Position numbers and translations under genes: made by a program. From Acinetobacter albensis (lineage in GTDB: Bacteria; Pseudomonadota; Gammaproteobacteria; Pseudomonadales; Moraxellaceae), in the NCBI RefSeq assembly GCF_900095025.1, contig NZ_FMBK01000003.1:124001-188000 (forward strand): a stretch of 64,000 nt of DNA, given 5' to 3'. Below, piece after piece: positions 48,227 to 58,006 of this stretch. The first letter of the stretch is position 1. Every line of letters begins with the position of its first letter. Under the pieces are notes generated by a model that was given only the letters and a program-made list of their open reading frames with translations, was not told the DNA's origin and did no database searches.

Positions 48227-50218
48227 TTAATCGAGATCAATGCCAAAATCTAAATTAATCGACTGTCGTTCAATTAAAGCACTTTTTACTGTTTGCTGAC
48301 GTTGTTTATAATGCGTTTCCGTTATGCACAATTGACGAGTTAAATCATTTAAGAAATAGCTTTCAATTTTACGACCTTGAGCATCGACCTGATCGCGCGC
48401 CCATAAGTTTAAGTTTTGTTTGGTTAAAATCAATTCATTTTGAGCTCGTGTTAACGCAACATACAGCACACGGCGCTCTTCTTCGACATCATCAAAATCA
48501 CCCTGTGCCCGTGCATGTGGATATTGCCCAGCAGAAACATTGGCCACATAACACACTTTTTGTTCCGTACCTTTGGCTGAATGAATGGTAATGAGTGTGA
48601 CCACATCATCTTGCTGTTGACGTTCTATTTCACTGATTGAGACTGGATCGAGTACATATTCTTCTAAGAACTCACTGAGCTGAGTATGCTTAGATGCCAA
48701 TTGCTGCACCAGTTCAAAATCTCCCACACGTTTTGACCAATCTTTTTTGGCATAATTTTCTTCAAGTTGCTGTTTTAATGCGTCGATCCCCAAAGATACG
48801 CAAGCCTGTACTTGATCTTTTAGCACCAGCATTTGCTTCATAATGAGCAAAGTCTGATCTGGAATACGACCAAATTTGTCTAATTTTTCAAAAATCTCAT
48901 CAATCTCAGATGCAAGTAGTAGCTGTTGCGCCAATTTACTGGCACCAACATCACCCACACCATTCCATAAGGTCAAAAAGCGCATCCAAGCAATATCATC
49001 CAATGGATTGGCAATAACGCGCAGTAAACTGAGCAAATCTTTGACATGCGCAGTTTCAAGTAATTTCATGCCACCAATAAAGCGATATGGGACATTGGCT
49101 TGAATAAATGCGGCTTCAATATGGCGTGCGGCAAAACTTGAACGTACCAACACCATGTGCTCGTACCATGCCGAACCTTGTAGTAAATGCCGCTCTTTTA
49201 TATCGATGGCAATCCACTTGGCTTCATCAAATTCGTTTGGAAAAATATGCATGCGAGGTTTAACACCTTCCCCACGATACGCCTCTAAATGTTTATCATA
49301 TTGAATCGCACTTTGATCAAGCAACCAGTTGGAAAGATCTAAAATTTCTTGAGTAGAACGGTAGTTTTTTTCCAGTTTAAAAATCTGTGCATCGGGTACA
49401 CGTTGTTTAAAATGATGAATATTTTCAAAGTCTGCACCGCGAAAACCATAAATCGACTGTGCATCATCTCCCACACAAAATAGACTGGTTTTATCTTTTA
49501 ACGGTTCAAGCAGTGCCCATTGCAAAGGATTGGTATCTTGCATCTCATCGACTAACATATGCTGACAGATAGAAGATACATAGTCGACCAAGCCTTCAGA
49601 TTGTGCCAATGCTGAAGCAACCACTGCCAAAATATCATCATAATCAAGAAAGCTACGCGCCTGTTTGCGTGCTTCATATTCCTTCATGATGGCTGCAATT
49701 TGATCTTTATATTCTAAAAATTCTGGAATTTGTTTTTCTAAAGCCAAACTGAGTTTTTGTCGTGTATTGCGGGCAAATGAATAGACATCACAGAGTTCTT
49801 TAGGCTTAGGCAGTGCATTGGGGTGGTTTTTATCATCCTTACCACGGATCAGACGGAACATCATCAACTGATCATCACGGTCGATAATTGAGAATTGCTC
49901 TAAACCAAAAGCTTTGGGGATACGGCGCAAAAGATACATACAAAAGGTATGAAAAGTCGAGGCGCGTAGGCCCTTGGCCTGTTCACCCAGTGCTAACTCT
50001 ACTCGCGCCACAATTTCACTGGCTGAACGTCGCGTAAAAGTTAAAATTTGAATTTGATTGGCAGGAACGCCCTGATCAATTAGATAGGCTGCACGTGCCA
50101 CAATGGTTTTAGTTTTACCACAACCTGCACCTGCAAGGACCAAACTATGTTTTGTTTCAGTTGTGGCAGCTTGCTTTTGTTGAGGGTTTAATTCATCAAT
50201 CAGGGTGGCTAAACTCAT
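48227..50218 (-). CDS. UvrD/Rep-family (SF1A) ATP-dependent DNA helicase
   Basis: 663 residues, comparable to Rep (673). Motifs in order: Q-motif LNPQQKQAA, Walker A GAGCGKT at 30-36, ILTFTRRSASEI (motif Ia), motif II LVDEMQD, motif III DDAQSIYGFRGA, motif IV YRSTQEILDL, motif V IHSAKGTE, motif VI YVALTRAQNEL. It translocates 3' to 5' on single-stranded DNA. Whether it acts as Rep, UvrD or a paralogue cannot be decided. The short C-terminus lacks the UvrD RNA-polymerase-binding tail. Confidence 0.9.
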   Translation of the reverse strand: MSLATLIDELNPQQKQAATTETKHSLVLAGAGCGKTKTIVARAAYLIDQGVPANQIQILTFTRRSASEIVARVELALGEQAKGLRASTFHTFCMYLLRRIPKAFGLEQFSIIDRDDQLMMFRLIRGKDDKNHPNALPKPKELCDVYSFARNTRQKLSLALEKQIPEFLEYKDQIAAIMKEYEARKQARSFLDYDDILAVVASALAQSEGLVDYVSSICQHMLVDEMQDTNPLQWALLEPLKDKTSLFCVGDDAQSIYGFRGADFENIHHFKQRVPDAQIFKLEKNYRSTQEILDLSNWLLDQSAIQYDKHLEAYRGEGVKPRMHIFPNEFDEAKWIAIDIKERHLLQGSAWYEHMVLVRSSFAARHIEAAFIQANVPYRFIGGMKLLETAHVKDLLSLLRVIANPLDDIAWMRFLTLWNGVGDVGASKLAQQLLLASEIDEIFEKLDKFGRIPDQTLLIMKQMLVLKDQVQACVSLGIDALKQQLEENYAKKDWSKRVGDFELVQQLASKHTQLSEFLEEYVLDPVSISEIERQQQDDVVTLITIHSAKGTEQKVCYVANVSAGQYPHARAQGDFDDVEEERRVLYVALTRAQNELILTKQNLNLWARDQVDAQGRKIESYFLNDLTRQLCITETHYKQRQQTVKSALIERQSINLDFGIDLD

Positions 50219-50553
50219 GGTGTCTCATCGTACTCAGTCAGTGGATAGTCTAACAGAGCTACTCACAGAAAACTTCATCCGCATAAATGACCATATATTT
50301 TTACACCTTACAGCAGTGATTATTTAAAGCGCTTACTCCTCTAAACTCATGCTTAAGATGGCATAATTATCCTCTGTTAGATCGAGGAGATAAGGAATAA
50401 GCTTCAATTCAACAATCAATATTCTCCTGACTCAACTATGCTTTTCATCCTTCCTGAAAGCCCCAATTTGTCTGGGTAATTTATACCTTCGAAATCAGGT
50501 TTTGAAGATCACCCATCATCTGTAGATTTTTTAAATTTATTGCTTCATTCGAA
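50219..50553. other. Intergenic region between glycerate kinase and helicase genes
   Basis: 335 bp. It contains a GAGGAGATAAGGAAT stretch on the plus strand without a following start codon, several short inverted repeats (such as ATGC...GCAT near 50348-50363) and no credible gene or RNA. It probably holds the helicase promoter on the minus strand. Confidence 0.35.
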
Positions 50554-51711
50554 CTACACTAAAGATTCATCCTCATTTCGCAAAATATTACTGAGGGTTT
50601 CCACGACTGCTTCTTCCAAATGCTTTGCCGCATTTTGCAACGCATTCACCAAAGTACAGTCTGGCGGATTAATACCTATAATCTGTGTAAACCCCACATC
50701 ATAAAGTTCATCAATCCCGTCCCCGACTATGCCTGCAAAAGCAATCACAGGTTTATTGAGTTGCTTGGCAACTTGTGCCACACCAAATGGCGTCTTTCCA
50801 TATTGGGTTTGATGATCAATTTTGCCTTCACCCGTCAAAACATAATCTGCTTGTGCTATTTTTTCAGCCAATTTGGTCTGCTCAATCAACAGTTCTATAC
50901 CTGAACGAATGTGTGCGCCAGCAAAAATCATTAAGCCAAAGCCCAGTCCACCTGCTGCCCCAGCACCCGCAACATCTTTTACATTTTTATTCATTTGAGT
51001 CGACACTAAATCAGCAAAATAACCAAGATTGTCATCAAGCTGCTGCACCATTTCAGCGGTTGCACCTTTTTGCGGACCAAAGATAAAGGACGCACCATTT
51101 TCACCACAGAGTGGATTACTGACGTCACTGGCAATGATTATTTCCGTCTGTTGTAAACGTAGATCTAAACTTGATAAATCAATGCTTTTTATTTGCTTTA
51201 GATATGCAGCCCCCAGAGCAACCTGTTGATGATGGACATCTAAAAATCTCGCACCTAAAGCCTGTGCCATTCCTGCACCTGCATCATTGGTCACACTTCC
51301 ACCCAAGCCTACAATAATTTTAGTCACACCCAAATCTAGTGCAGCTTTGATCATTTCGCCTGTACCGAAAGTGCTGGTGAACAAAGGATTACGCTGAGCC
51401 ACATCAAGTAAATGAATACCATTGGCTTGTGCCATTTCAATTACGGCAGTTTTACCTTGATCAATTAAAGCAAAATAAGCTCGAATATGCTGCGAAGCTA
51501 AAGGCCCTGTCACCTTACATTGAACGGCTTGACCATTTGAAGCAGCAATAAAAGTATCCACAGTACCTTCACCCCCATCTGCCATGGGAACATGAATACA
51601 ATGTGCATCAGGGAAAATTCTTGTGATTCCACGTTGCATAGCACTACAAGCTTGTTCAGCCGTCATACTTTCTTTAAAAGAGTCTGGTGCAAGAATAAAA
51701 CGGAGCGGCAT
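50554..51711 (-). CDS. glxK: Glycerate 2-kinase (GarK/GlxK family)
   Basis: 385 residues from MPLRFILAPDSFKESMTAEQ, which matches the family start. A longer TTG reading would run into a DnaA box and is rejected. Conserved blocks: MADGGEGTVDTFI, GLGGSVTNDAGAGMAQALG and a C-terminal VDYVLTGEGKIDHQTQYGK-like segment. It phosphorylates D-glycerate in the glyoxylate/glycerate route. No tartronate semialdehyde or sugar-acid genes are adjacent. Three perfect DnaA boxes lie immediately upstream. Confidence 0.9.
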   Translation of the reverse strand: MPLRFILAPDSFKESMTAEQACSAMQRGITRIFPDAHCIHVPMADGGEGTVDTFIAASNGQAVQCKVTGPLASQHIRAYFALIDQGKTAVIEMAQANGIHLLDVAQRNPLFTSTFGTGEMIKAALDLGVTKIIVGLGGSVTNDAGAGMAQALGARFLDVHHQQVALGAAYLKQIKSIDLSSLDLRLQQTEIIIASDVSNPLCGENGASFIFGPQKGATAEMVQQLDDNLGYFADLVSTQMNKNVKDVAGAGAAGGLGFGLMIFAGAHIRSGIELLIEQTKLAEKIAQADYVLTGEGKIDHQTQYGKTPFGVAQVAKQLNKPVIAFAGIVGDGIDELYDVGFTQIIGINPPDCTLVNALQNAAKHLEEAVVETLSNILRNEDESLV

Positions 51712-51722
51712 TAAAATATCTT

Positions 51723-51771
51723 TTATCCACAAATGAGGTTTAAATTGTGGATAAATTACACATTATCCACA
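51723..51771. promoter_or_regulatory. Cluster of three perfect DnaA boxes
   Basis: TTATCCACA at 51723-51731 and 51763-51771 on the plus strand and at 51746-51754 on the minus strand (TGTGGATAA). All three match the strict consensus. They fill the 65-bp gap between the HELLH-protein gene and the glycerate kinase gene. Confidence 0.75.
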
Positions 51772-51776
51772 AGCAT

Positions 51777-52532
51777 TTATTTCCAACCTAGCTCAATGGC
51801 TGTCCTTTCATTAATCAAAGTTTGTGCTAAAGACTCTGGCATTTTACTTTTATCATTTGTCACAGGAATATGTCCTGCCATCAATTCAGCCTTGGCTTGA
51901 GGAAATAAAGGTTTCTGATTGGGATAGGCATAACCCACAGGATAAATGGGCTGACCTGTACTGAGATTATATTTATCACTCGCACCAAAAGCATGGAGTA
52001 GCTCATGTACCACTACAATTTTATTCTGATCAGACTGTTTTTTCGATGCAAATAAATTCACTGAGCCAATTCGCCCCTTTTGTAAGGCAGTAGAATGCTT
52101 CAGTTGTTTATTCAATGCAGGATCATAGTAATTGAGAAACAAGGTTACACTGGGCGATCCATCTGCACGTTTATGCTGTTTCCATGCATAAAAACGGAAT
52201 TTTAAACTCCATAAAATAGTATCAAGCAAATTTGCATTTTCAGGAACTTTTGGAGGAATTTGTTTCAGTTCACGCCCCATTTGAAAATAAAAAGAGATGG
52301 GTTGGCTACGATATTGAGTCGACATTTGTTTCAAATACGCTTGCGCATCGGTCAACTCATGTGCTGATAATTGTTGAATATAATTTTGAGTCAGCGCTTG
52401 TCCATCCGCATTAATAGGATGTAACAGTACAAAAATAGGTTGGTTCCAATCTTGATTCTGGTCGCGCCACGTATTGACCGCAACAATCAATAAGATCATA
52501 ACTAAGCACAGTATTCGAATTTTTTTCCACAT
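51777..52532 (-). CDS. Membrane-anchored HELLH zinc-protease-like protein
   Basis: 251 residues with an N-terminal membrane anchor (about 4-20). The zinc-binding motif HELLH is at 176-180 in IVVVHELLHAFGASDKY, followed by conserved GYAYPNQKPLFPQAKAELM. The HExxHxxGxxD form resembles metzincin-like peptidases, so a periplasmic protease is plausible. No family name can be given. It is 6 nt from the NYN-LOTUS gene and likely in one transcript with it. Confidence 0.75.
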   Translation of the reverse strand: MWKKIRILCLVMILLIVAVNTWRDQNQDWNQPIFVLLHPINADGQALTQNYIQQLSAHELTDAQAYLKQMSTQYRSQPISFYFQMGRELKQIPPKVPENANLLDTILWSLKFRFYAWKQHKRADGSPSVTLFLNYYDPALNKQLKHSTALQKGRIGSVNLFASKKQSDQNKIVVVHELLHAFGASDKYNLSTGQPIYPVGYAYPNQKPLFPQAKAELMAGHIPVTNDKSKMPESLAQTLINERTAIELGWK

Positions 52533-52538
52533 TTGAGT

Positions 52539-53339
52539 TTAACTCTGTTTTTTCATTTTTTTTAAATACATCTGGCTCATCTCAACTTTTGTTTCAAAGA
52601 GATTAAGCGTTTTTATTAAACCTGATAATTTTGCCCTTCCATAATTTCGTGAATCAAAATCAGGTTTTACAGCACTAATATACTTACCTACCATACTAAG
52701 ATTAGCCCACCCACTATCATCCGCATTATCTTTTACAGCTTTATAAATTAAGTTTAATGTCGTCCGATCAACTGATTCACTAATATCAGTATTCTCCTTT
52801 AAATTAAGATTTTTTTTATTTTCCAAAATCTTATCTGAAATTAATATTTTTTTTGGAGGATTATTTGTTAATTCCTCATCTTCTTGTTTAAGATCCATCT
52901 CTGTAATTAAATTTTCGATTGAAATGAATTTATCACAAGCTTGTTTAAATGGTTCTGGCGTTGTTTTTCGGCCAAAACCATACACTATTAAACCATTTTC
53001 ACGAACTCGAGATGCCAAAGGTGTAAAATCACTATCGCTTGAAACAATACAAAACCCATCTAAAGCACCAGCATATAATAGATCCATCGCATCAATGATT
53101 AAGATCATATCGGTAGCATCTTTACCTTTAGTATAAGCAAATTGCTGTACTGGTGTGATGGCATGCGGCAGTAACACATCTCGCCAGCTTTTTAGGGTTT
53201 CACTACTCCAATCACCATAAACACGTTTAACACTGGCAATGCCATATTTGGCCACTTCTTCAAGTATAGAAGAAATGGCATGAATAGAAGAATTATCCGC
53301 ATCAATTAAGACAGCAAATTTTTTGGTTTGAATATCCAT
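52539..53339 (-). CDS. NYN-domain ribonuclease-like protein with a C-terminal LOTUS (OST-HTH) domain
   Basis: 266 residues. The PIN-like NYN domain spans about 7-145, with acidic residues in LIDADN (13-16), GKDATDMILIIDAMD (72-86) and SSDSDF (100-105) forming the metal site. After an acidic, Lys/Asn-rich linker (about 150-185) comes an OST-HTH/LOTUS domain (about 190-258, LIYKAVKDNADDSGWANLSMVGKY). NYN domains cleave RNA and LOTUS domains bind RNA, including G-quadruplex RNA in some proteins. Probably an RNA-processing or decay factor. Upstream of the HELLH gene. Confidence 0.85.
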   Translation of the reverse strand: MDIQTKKFAVLIDADNSSIHAISSILEEVAKYGIASVKRVYGDWSSETLKSWRDVLLPHAITPVQQFAYTKGKDATDMILIIDAMDLLYAGALDGFCIVSSDSDFTPLASRVRENGLIVYGFGRKTTPEPFKQACDKFISIENLITEMDLKQEDEELTNNPPKKILISDKILENKKNLNLKENTDISESVDRTTLNLIYKAVKDNADDSGWANLSMVGKYISAVKPDFDSRNYGRAKLSGLIKTLNLFETKVEMSQMYLKKMKKQS

Positions 53340-53390
53340 TTACTTACCCGAATCATTATTTTTATTATGATCAAAAAATGATTGTGACAT

Positions 53391-53419
53391 AAAAAATGCC
53401 GACTTTCGTCAGCATTTTT
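53391..53419 (-). terminator. Intrinsic terminator after topA
   Basis: AAAAATGC-c-GAC, loop TTTC, GTC-a-GCATTTTT, with six T on the minus-strand exit. Confidence 0.85.
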
Positions 53420-53433
53420 CAAAGTTTTAAAGC

Positions 53434-56073
53434 TTAAGCTTCAACCCATTTTCCATCTTGGTACACCAGTGACCATTTGGTTTGTTTACCTTCAGCATTT
53501 TCAGAACCAATATATTGCACTTGGTTTTTACGGCTAAATTTTACCAAGGTTGGATTACCTTCCGGATCTACATCAGGTGCTTTTAAAATAAATTGATATT
53601 TTGGATCAAGCTGCTCGGCTACAGTACGCAGTTCAGCAACTTTAGGCGCGCGAGTTTCACGGACTTTCGGGAATTTACTCGCTGCCAAGAATAAGCCAGC
53701 GGCTCCATCACGGAGTACAAAAAAATCATCATGCTTGGTTGAACGCAAATGTTCCATTTTAATCGGATCGACCCGTGGTGGCGCAGGTTGACCACTTTTC
53801 AGGACTTTACGTGTGTTATCACAGCTTGTGCAGGCAAAATAAGGACCAAAACGACCGGTTTTTAACTGCATTTCACCGTCACATTTGTCACATGGAATGC
53901 TTGGGCCATCATAGCCTTTAATTTTGAACTCGCCTTCTTCAAGCTCAAAACCTGAACAATCTGGATTATTGCCACAGACATGTAATTTTCGACCACCATC
54001 AATCACATAACTGTCCATTGCCGTTTCACAAATTGGACAACGTTTTTTCGACATCAAATCTGCGGTTTCAGCAGCATCATCATCAGACAGAGCAGCAAGC
54101 GATTCGACTGGCGTCAGATTTAAAGTTCCTTTACAGCGTTCTTTGGGTGGTAAGTTATAACCAGAACATCCCAAGAACACCCCAGTTGTACCTGTACGAA
54201 TTTGCATCGCACGTTCACATTCTGGACAATGTACTGTTTCCACTTCTATAGGCAAATTACGGCGCATACCGTTTTCACCCTGTGCGGTGGTCAAGCGTTT
54301 TTTAAAATCACCGTAGAAATTATCGAGCAATTCTTTCCAGTTACGATCACCCATCGCAACTTTATCGAGCTGACCTTCAAGATCGGCTGTAAAAGCATAA
54401 TTCATTAAATTGTTAAAATTTTCATCGAGGCGATCTGTTACGATTTCACCCATCTTCTCTGCAAAGAGACGACGGTTATCTAGCTTCACATAACCGCGAT
54501 CTTGAATGGTAGAGATAATTGCAGCATACGTCGAAGGACGGCCAATGCCTTTTTTCTCTAATTCTTTCACCAAAGATGCTTCGGTAAAACGAGCAGGCGG
54601 TTTAGTGAAGTGTTGAGAAGGATCAATTTTTTCAAGTTTAAGTATTTCACCGACTTTGACCGCAGGAAGTAAAATATCATCATCTGCTTTGTTGGCAGCA
54701 CGTACACGAGTAAAACCATCAAACACCAAGGTACGACCTTTGGCTTTAAGTTCTACCCCATTGGCATCAACCAAAATCGTCGAAGACAAATATTCTGCTG
54801 ATGTCATTTGACATGCAACAAACTGACGCCAAATCAAATCATACAAACGCTGAGCATCACGATCCACCCCTACTAATTGATCACCTTTTAGCGCGACATT
54901 AGAGGGACGAATCGCTTCATGAGCTTCTTGTGCACCAGCTTTGTTGCCATAACGAGTAGGTTTGGCAGGTAAATATTTTTTCCCGAACTCAGATTCAATA
55001 TGATCACGTACCATGCTGACCGCATCATCACTTAAAAAGGTCGAGTCAGTACGCATATAAGTAATAAAACCTGCTTCATACAACCGTTGTGCCATCGTCA
55101 TGGTTTTCTTTACAGAAAAACCTAAACGCGTGCTGGCTGCTTGTTGCAAAGTCGAGGTGATATAAGGCGCACTTGGATTTACCTTGGTCGGTTTATCTTC
55201 ACGCGCGGATACTTTATATTCAGCATCCTTTAAAATATCTAACAAAGCATCCGTTTGTGCTTTATTTTGTAACTTTAAGGTTTTACCACCTTGTTTAACG
55301 GCTTCTAGCCGAATGTCATACTTTGCTGATTTGGTATCTGCAAAAACTTGCCAATATTCTTCTGGAATAAACGCACGAATTTCACGCTCACGCTCTACCA
55401 CCAATTTCACGGCAACCGACTGAACACGCCCTGCAGATAAACCACGGGCAATTTTTTCCCACAGCAAAGGTGAAATCATAAAACCGACAATACGGTCTAA
55501 GAAGCGACGTGCTTGTTGGGCATTCACCTTATCGATATCTAAGCGTGAAGGTTGTTTAAAGGCTTCTTGAATCGCATTTTTAGTAATTTCGTTAAAGACC
55601 ACACGCTGATAACGTGAATCATCACCGCCTATCACTTCTTTTAAATGCCAAGCAATGGCTTCTCCTTCACGGTCCATATCCGTTGCGAGGTAGACTTCAT
55701 CGACTTGCGATGCCAGTTTTTTCAGTTCAGCAACCACATGCTCCTTACCTGGAAGCACTTCATAATGCGCTTTCCAATCGTGTTCAGGGTCGACGCCCAT
55801 TCGATTGACTAAAGCCATTTGTGATTTTTCAGCTTTCTGCGCCTCAGTTAATTTGGCACGAGAGACTGGTTTTTTTTCTGTACTTCTCGAAGCACCTGTA
55901 GGCAAATCACGAACATGACCCACTGATGATTTTACAATGTAATCTGGGCCCAAATATTTATTGATTGTTTTCGCTTTTGCAGGCGACTCCACAATCACTA
56001 AGGCACGCTTTTTCGCAGCACTTGATGATTTGGCTGTGGTGCTTTTAGATGTGGACTGAGGAGCATTCGCCAT
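53434..56073 (-). CDS. topA: DNA topoisomerase I
   Basis: 879 residues. A Ser/Thr/Lys-rich N-terminal extension (1-21), the Toprim domain ([26 protein letters not shown] at 132-138), catalytic Tyr339 in [10 protein letters not shown], and three C-terminal four-cysteine zinc ribbons (CPEC, CPIC and CDKC starts). It relaxes negative supercoils. E. coli TopA is 865 residues with the same plan. The terminator follows 14 nt after the stop. Confidence 0.97.
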   Translation of the reverse strand: MANAPQSTSKSTTAKSSSAAKKRALVIVESPAKAKTINKYLGPDYIVKSSVGHVRDLPTGASRSTEKKPVSRAKLTEAQKAEKSQMALVNRMGVDPEHDWKAHYEVLPGKEHVVAELKKLASQVDEVYLATDMDREGEAIAWHLKEVIGGDDSRYQRVVFNEITKNAIQEAFKQPSRLDIDKVNAQQARRFLDRIVGFMISPLLWEKIARGLSAGRVQSVAVKLVVEREREIRAFIPEEYWQVFADTKSAKYDIRLEAVKQGGKTLKLQNKAQTDALLDILKDAEYKVSAREDKPTKVNPSAPYITSTLQQAASTRLGFSVKKTMTMAQRLYEAGFITYMRTDSTFLSDDAVSMVRDHIESEFGKKYLPAKPTRYGNKAGAQEAHEAIRPSNVALKGDQLVGVDRDAQRLYDLIWRQFVACQMTSAEYLSSTILVDANGVELKAKGRTLVFDGFTRVRAANKADDDILLPAVKVGEILKLEKIDPSQHFTKPPARFTEASLVKELEKKGIGRPSTYAAIISTIQDRGYVKLDNRRLFAEKMGEIVTDRLDENFNNLMNYAFTADLEGQLDKVAMGDRNWKELLDNFYGDFKKRLTTAQGENGMRRNLPIEVETVHCPECERAMQIRTGTTGVFLGCSGYNLPPKERCKGTLNLTPVESLAALSDDDAAETADLMSKKRCPICETAMDSYVIDGGRKLHVCGNNPDCSGFELEEGEFKIKGYDGPSIPCDKCDGEMQLKTGRFGPYFACTSCDNTRKVLKSGQPAPPRVDPIKMEHLRSTKHDDFFVLRDGAAGLFLAASKFPKVRETRAPKVAELRTVAEQLDPKYQFILKAPDVDPEGNPTLVKFSRKNQVQYIGSENAEGKQTKWSLVYQDGKWVEA

Positions 56074-56112
56074 AGTTAACCATTATTCCTGTGTACTAAA
56101 TATGTATATAAA

Positions 56113-56562
56113 TTAAAGTTCAGCCAAAGACTGCAAATAGGTTTTAATCTCATCCAACTGTGTCGCTCGAAGGTCAGATTCTTCATCCCAATAGAGTCCT
56201 ACACAGTTTGCCTGCATATCAATAGCATAAATGCCCTTTAAAGTAATCGGCAAATTGTTAAATTTATCATCGCCCTGCACTAGCTTTAGCTGCTGATTTT
56301 CAACACGTGCACGCATTAAGGCAAGCCGTCCCTCAGGAATGATCACACTATAATACGCCACCATACTGGCACGACTTTCAGTTGCCATTGGAATTTTGGT
56401 CCAATCAGGTGCTGCAACTAAACGGGGATGCAACCCAATCTTACGTGCTTTCTCTCGCATCAGTCCCAAGGCTTTTTCTCGCGGACTCACGCGTAGTCCA
56501 AAAATTGAACCCAAGACAAAGATCACGATCAGAACAGTAACCCAAATTCCAGTATTTTCCAT
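56113..56562 (-). CDS. Membrane-anchored protein of unknown function
   Basis: 149 residues with one N-terminal transmembrane helix (about 6-24, WVTVLIVIFVLGSIFGL) followed by SPREKALGLMREKARKIGL and a soluble domain rich in beta strands (TESRASMVAYYSVIIP, GIYAIDMQANCVGLYWDEES). Conserved in related bacteria upstream of topA by my recollection, but no function is known to me. Its stop is 39 nt before topA, so it may share the transcript. Confidence 0.72.
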   Translation of the reverse strand: MENTGIWVTVLIVIFVLGSIFGLRVSPREKALGLMREKARKIGLHPRLVAAPDWTKIPMATESRASMVAYYSVIIPEGRLALMRARVENQQLKLVQGDDKFNNLPITLKGIYAIDMQANCVGLYWDEESDLRATQLDEIKTYLQSLAEL

Positions 56563-56632
56563 AGTACAACCTTTTTATGCCTTTATTAGAGTTGCATAAG
56601 CTGAATATAAAACGCAAGTTAACACGATCAAA

Positions 56633-57628
56633 TTAATTTAAGAACATTTCATGGCTATACGAGATTTCACTACCATTCCAATAAATATAACCTTTTTCAA
56701 TCAACTCTTTAAGTAACAATCGAACATCGGATTTTGGAAAGATTTGTTCCAATAAATCCCGTAAAGCATAAATATCAGTCGGTTTATTTGATTTTAATTC
56801 ACGCAGTTTACGTGCGACCACCACTTGAACGGGATCAATTTTAGAAAAATTTTTATATAAATCCTGTTGTACGTCCTGTAGATGCGTGGACGACTCTCCC
56901 TCTGCATGAAGCGACAGTTTTTTTGCAATTGAAGCATCTTTAGATTGATTATTTTCGCTGGCTATATTCTGCTGATTTTGACTTAACTGAAGTTCTATCC
57001 ACTGTTTTAAGACTTTTTTACGAAAGTGAATCTGCTCACCGTCATGTTTCACAATTTTGAGATTGGTTAATAAGCCAACCAAATTTTGAGCATGCTCATT
57101 GTCTATCTGCAACGTATTCATAAGCGAATTTTTAAGCTGATGAAGAGCATTCGGTTTGCCTTTCATTTTATGCAAAGCATCACAATATTTTTTGACCAAG
57201 CATAAATCGGGCTTTTGTTGAATGCTGGCAATACTTGGCATTTTATTTTTTTGCTTTACAAGGGTTTCAGCTTGAACCTGTATGAGCTGACAATCAATCT
57301 GCGATGATTGCATCATTTCAACTAAAATTTCACTACTCGGCATCGCAGAAATCACTTCGACCACCGATTCTGGTTCTAACAAGGCAATAAGCTGACCGAC
57401 TACAACGGCATATTCGAATTCTTTATGTTCAACTTCAGCCGTTTCCAAAATCACCACTTGCCCACTCGTGACCCAACTTGCAAACTCGGTCATTTCTTCA
57501 AGTGCGTACTCAAACTTTCCCGTGCAATTAAATAAATAGATCACAGCATAGTGTTGAATAATGTCTCGCAGCAGTTGTGCGTTTGGCATATTCTTTTCAA
57601 GATCAAGCAGAACGACTTTGTTGGTCAT
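56633..57628 (-). CDS. Protein with a degenerate PIN/NYN-like domain
   Basis: 331 residues. The N-terminal 115 residues follow the PIN-like fold order: KVVLLDLEKN (Asp9, Glu11), AVIYLFNCTGKFEYAL, HKEFEYAVVVGQLIALL and VEVISAMPSSEILVEMM. This parallels the LIDxEN / DALDFYLG / SxDxGFD blocks of NYN/PIN RNases, but the last acidic block is lost. The C-terminal half is helical, and the end (VVARKLRELKSNKPTDIYALRD) looks like a winged-helix domain. Possibly an RNA-binding protein without nuclease activity. No family name is assigned. Confidence 0.6.
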   Translation of the reverse strand: MTNKVVLLDLEKNMPNAQLLRDIIQHYAVIYLFNCTGKFEYALEEMTEFASWVTSGQVVILETAEVEHKEFEYAVVVGQLIALLEPESVVEVISAMPSSEILVEMMQSSQIDCQLIQVQAETLVKQKNKMPSIASIQQKPDLCLVKKYCDALHKMKGKPNALHQLKNSLMNTLQIDNEHAQNLVGLLTNLKIVKHDGEQIHFRKKVLKQWIELQLSQNQQNIASENNQSKDASIAKKLSLHAEGESSTHLQDVQQDLYKNFSKIDPVQVVVARKLRELKSNKPTDIYALRDLLEQIFPKSDVRLLLKELIEKGYIYWNGSEISYSHEMFLN

Positions 57629-57727
57629 AATTTCACTAGCAATAAATAAAGGAAACTTTCAGCGCGCATTAGAACGAGCTTGACCGAAAAGGTCAAATCA
57701 ATTCAACCAATGAAGGCTAAAATTTAC

Positions 57728-57973
57728 TTAATAATGAGGGGGACGATCCGCCAAAGGGTCAAAAGTCGCAATTCCATCAGATAAATCTGCAGATTCGATT
57801 CGCTGATACAAAAACTGCATTTGTTTTTTTAAATCAGCAATTTCCACACTTTGACGACTGACTTGTTCATTCAGTTGTTCAACTAAATCATCTAAAAATG
57901 TAATTCGGACTTGCAAATCTTCTATGGGTGCGGAAAATGACGCCTGTTCATTAAGATTTTTTTGTTTAGTCAT
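57728..57973 (-). CDS. slyX: SlyX-family protein
   Basis: 81 residues, a single coiled coil (about 15-62, IEDLQVRITFLDDLVEQLNE and QSVEIADLKKQMQFLYQRI) and the terminal DRPPHY that marks SlyX. Function unknown despite wide conservation. It forms a coiled-coil oligomer. It starts 33 nt from the divergent uup, so both promoters must overlap. Confidence 0.9.
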   Translation of the reverse strand: MTKQKNLNEQASFSAPIEDLQVRITFLDDLVEQLNEQVSRQSVEIADLKKQMQFLYQRIESADLSDGIATFDPLADRPPHY

Positions 57974-58006
57974 TTTAAGTCCTCATTTGGGATTTCAGGA
58001 AACAGT

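Noticed and set aside
50219..50553. Second CsrA-titrating RNA
   Set aside because: GGA motifs occur on the minus strand, but without matching hairpin loops, a GacA-type site or a terminator.
51723..51771. DnaA-box cluster as the replication origin
   Set aside because: No dnaA, dnaN, rpmH or gyrB nearby, no AT-rich unwinding element with repeats, and the gap is only 65 bp.
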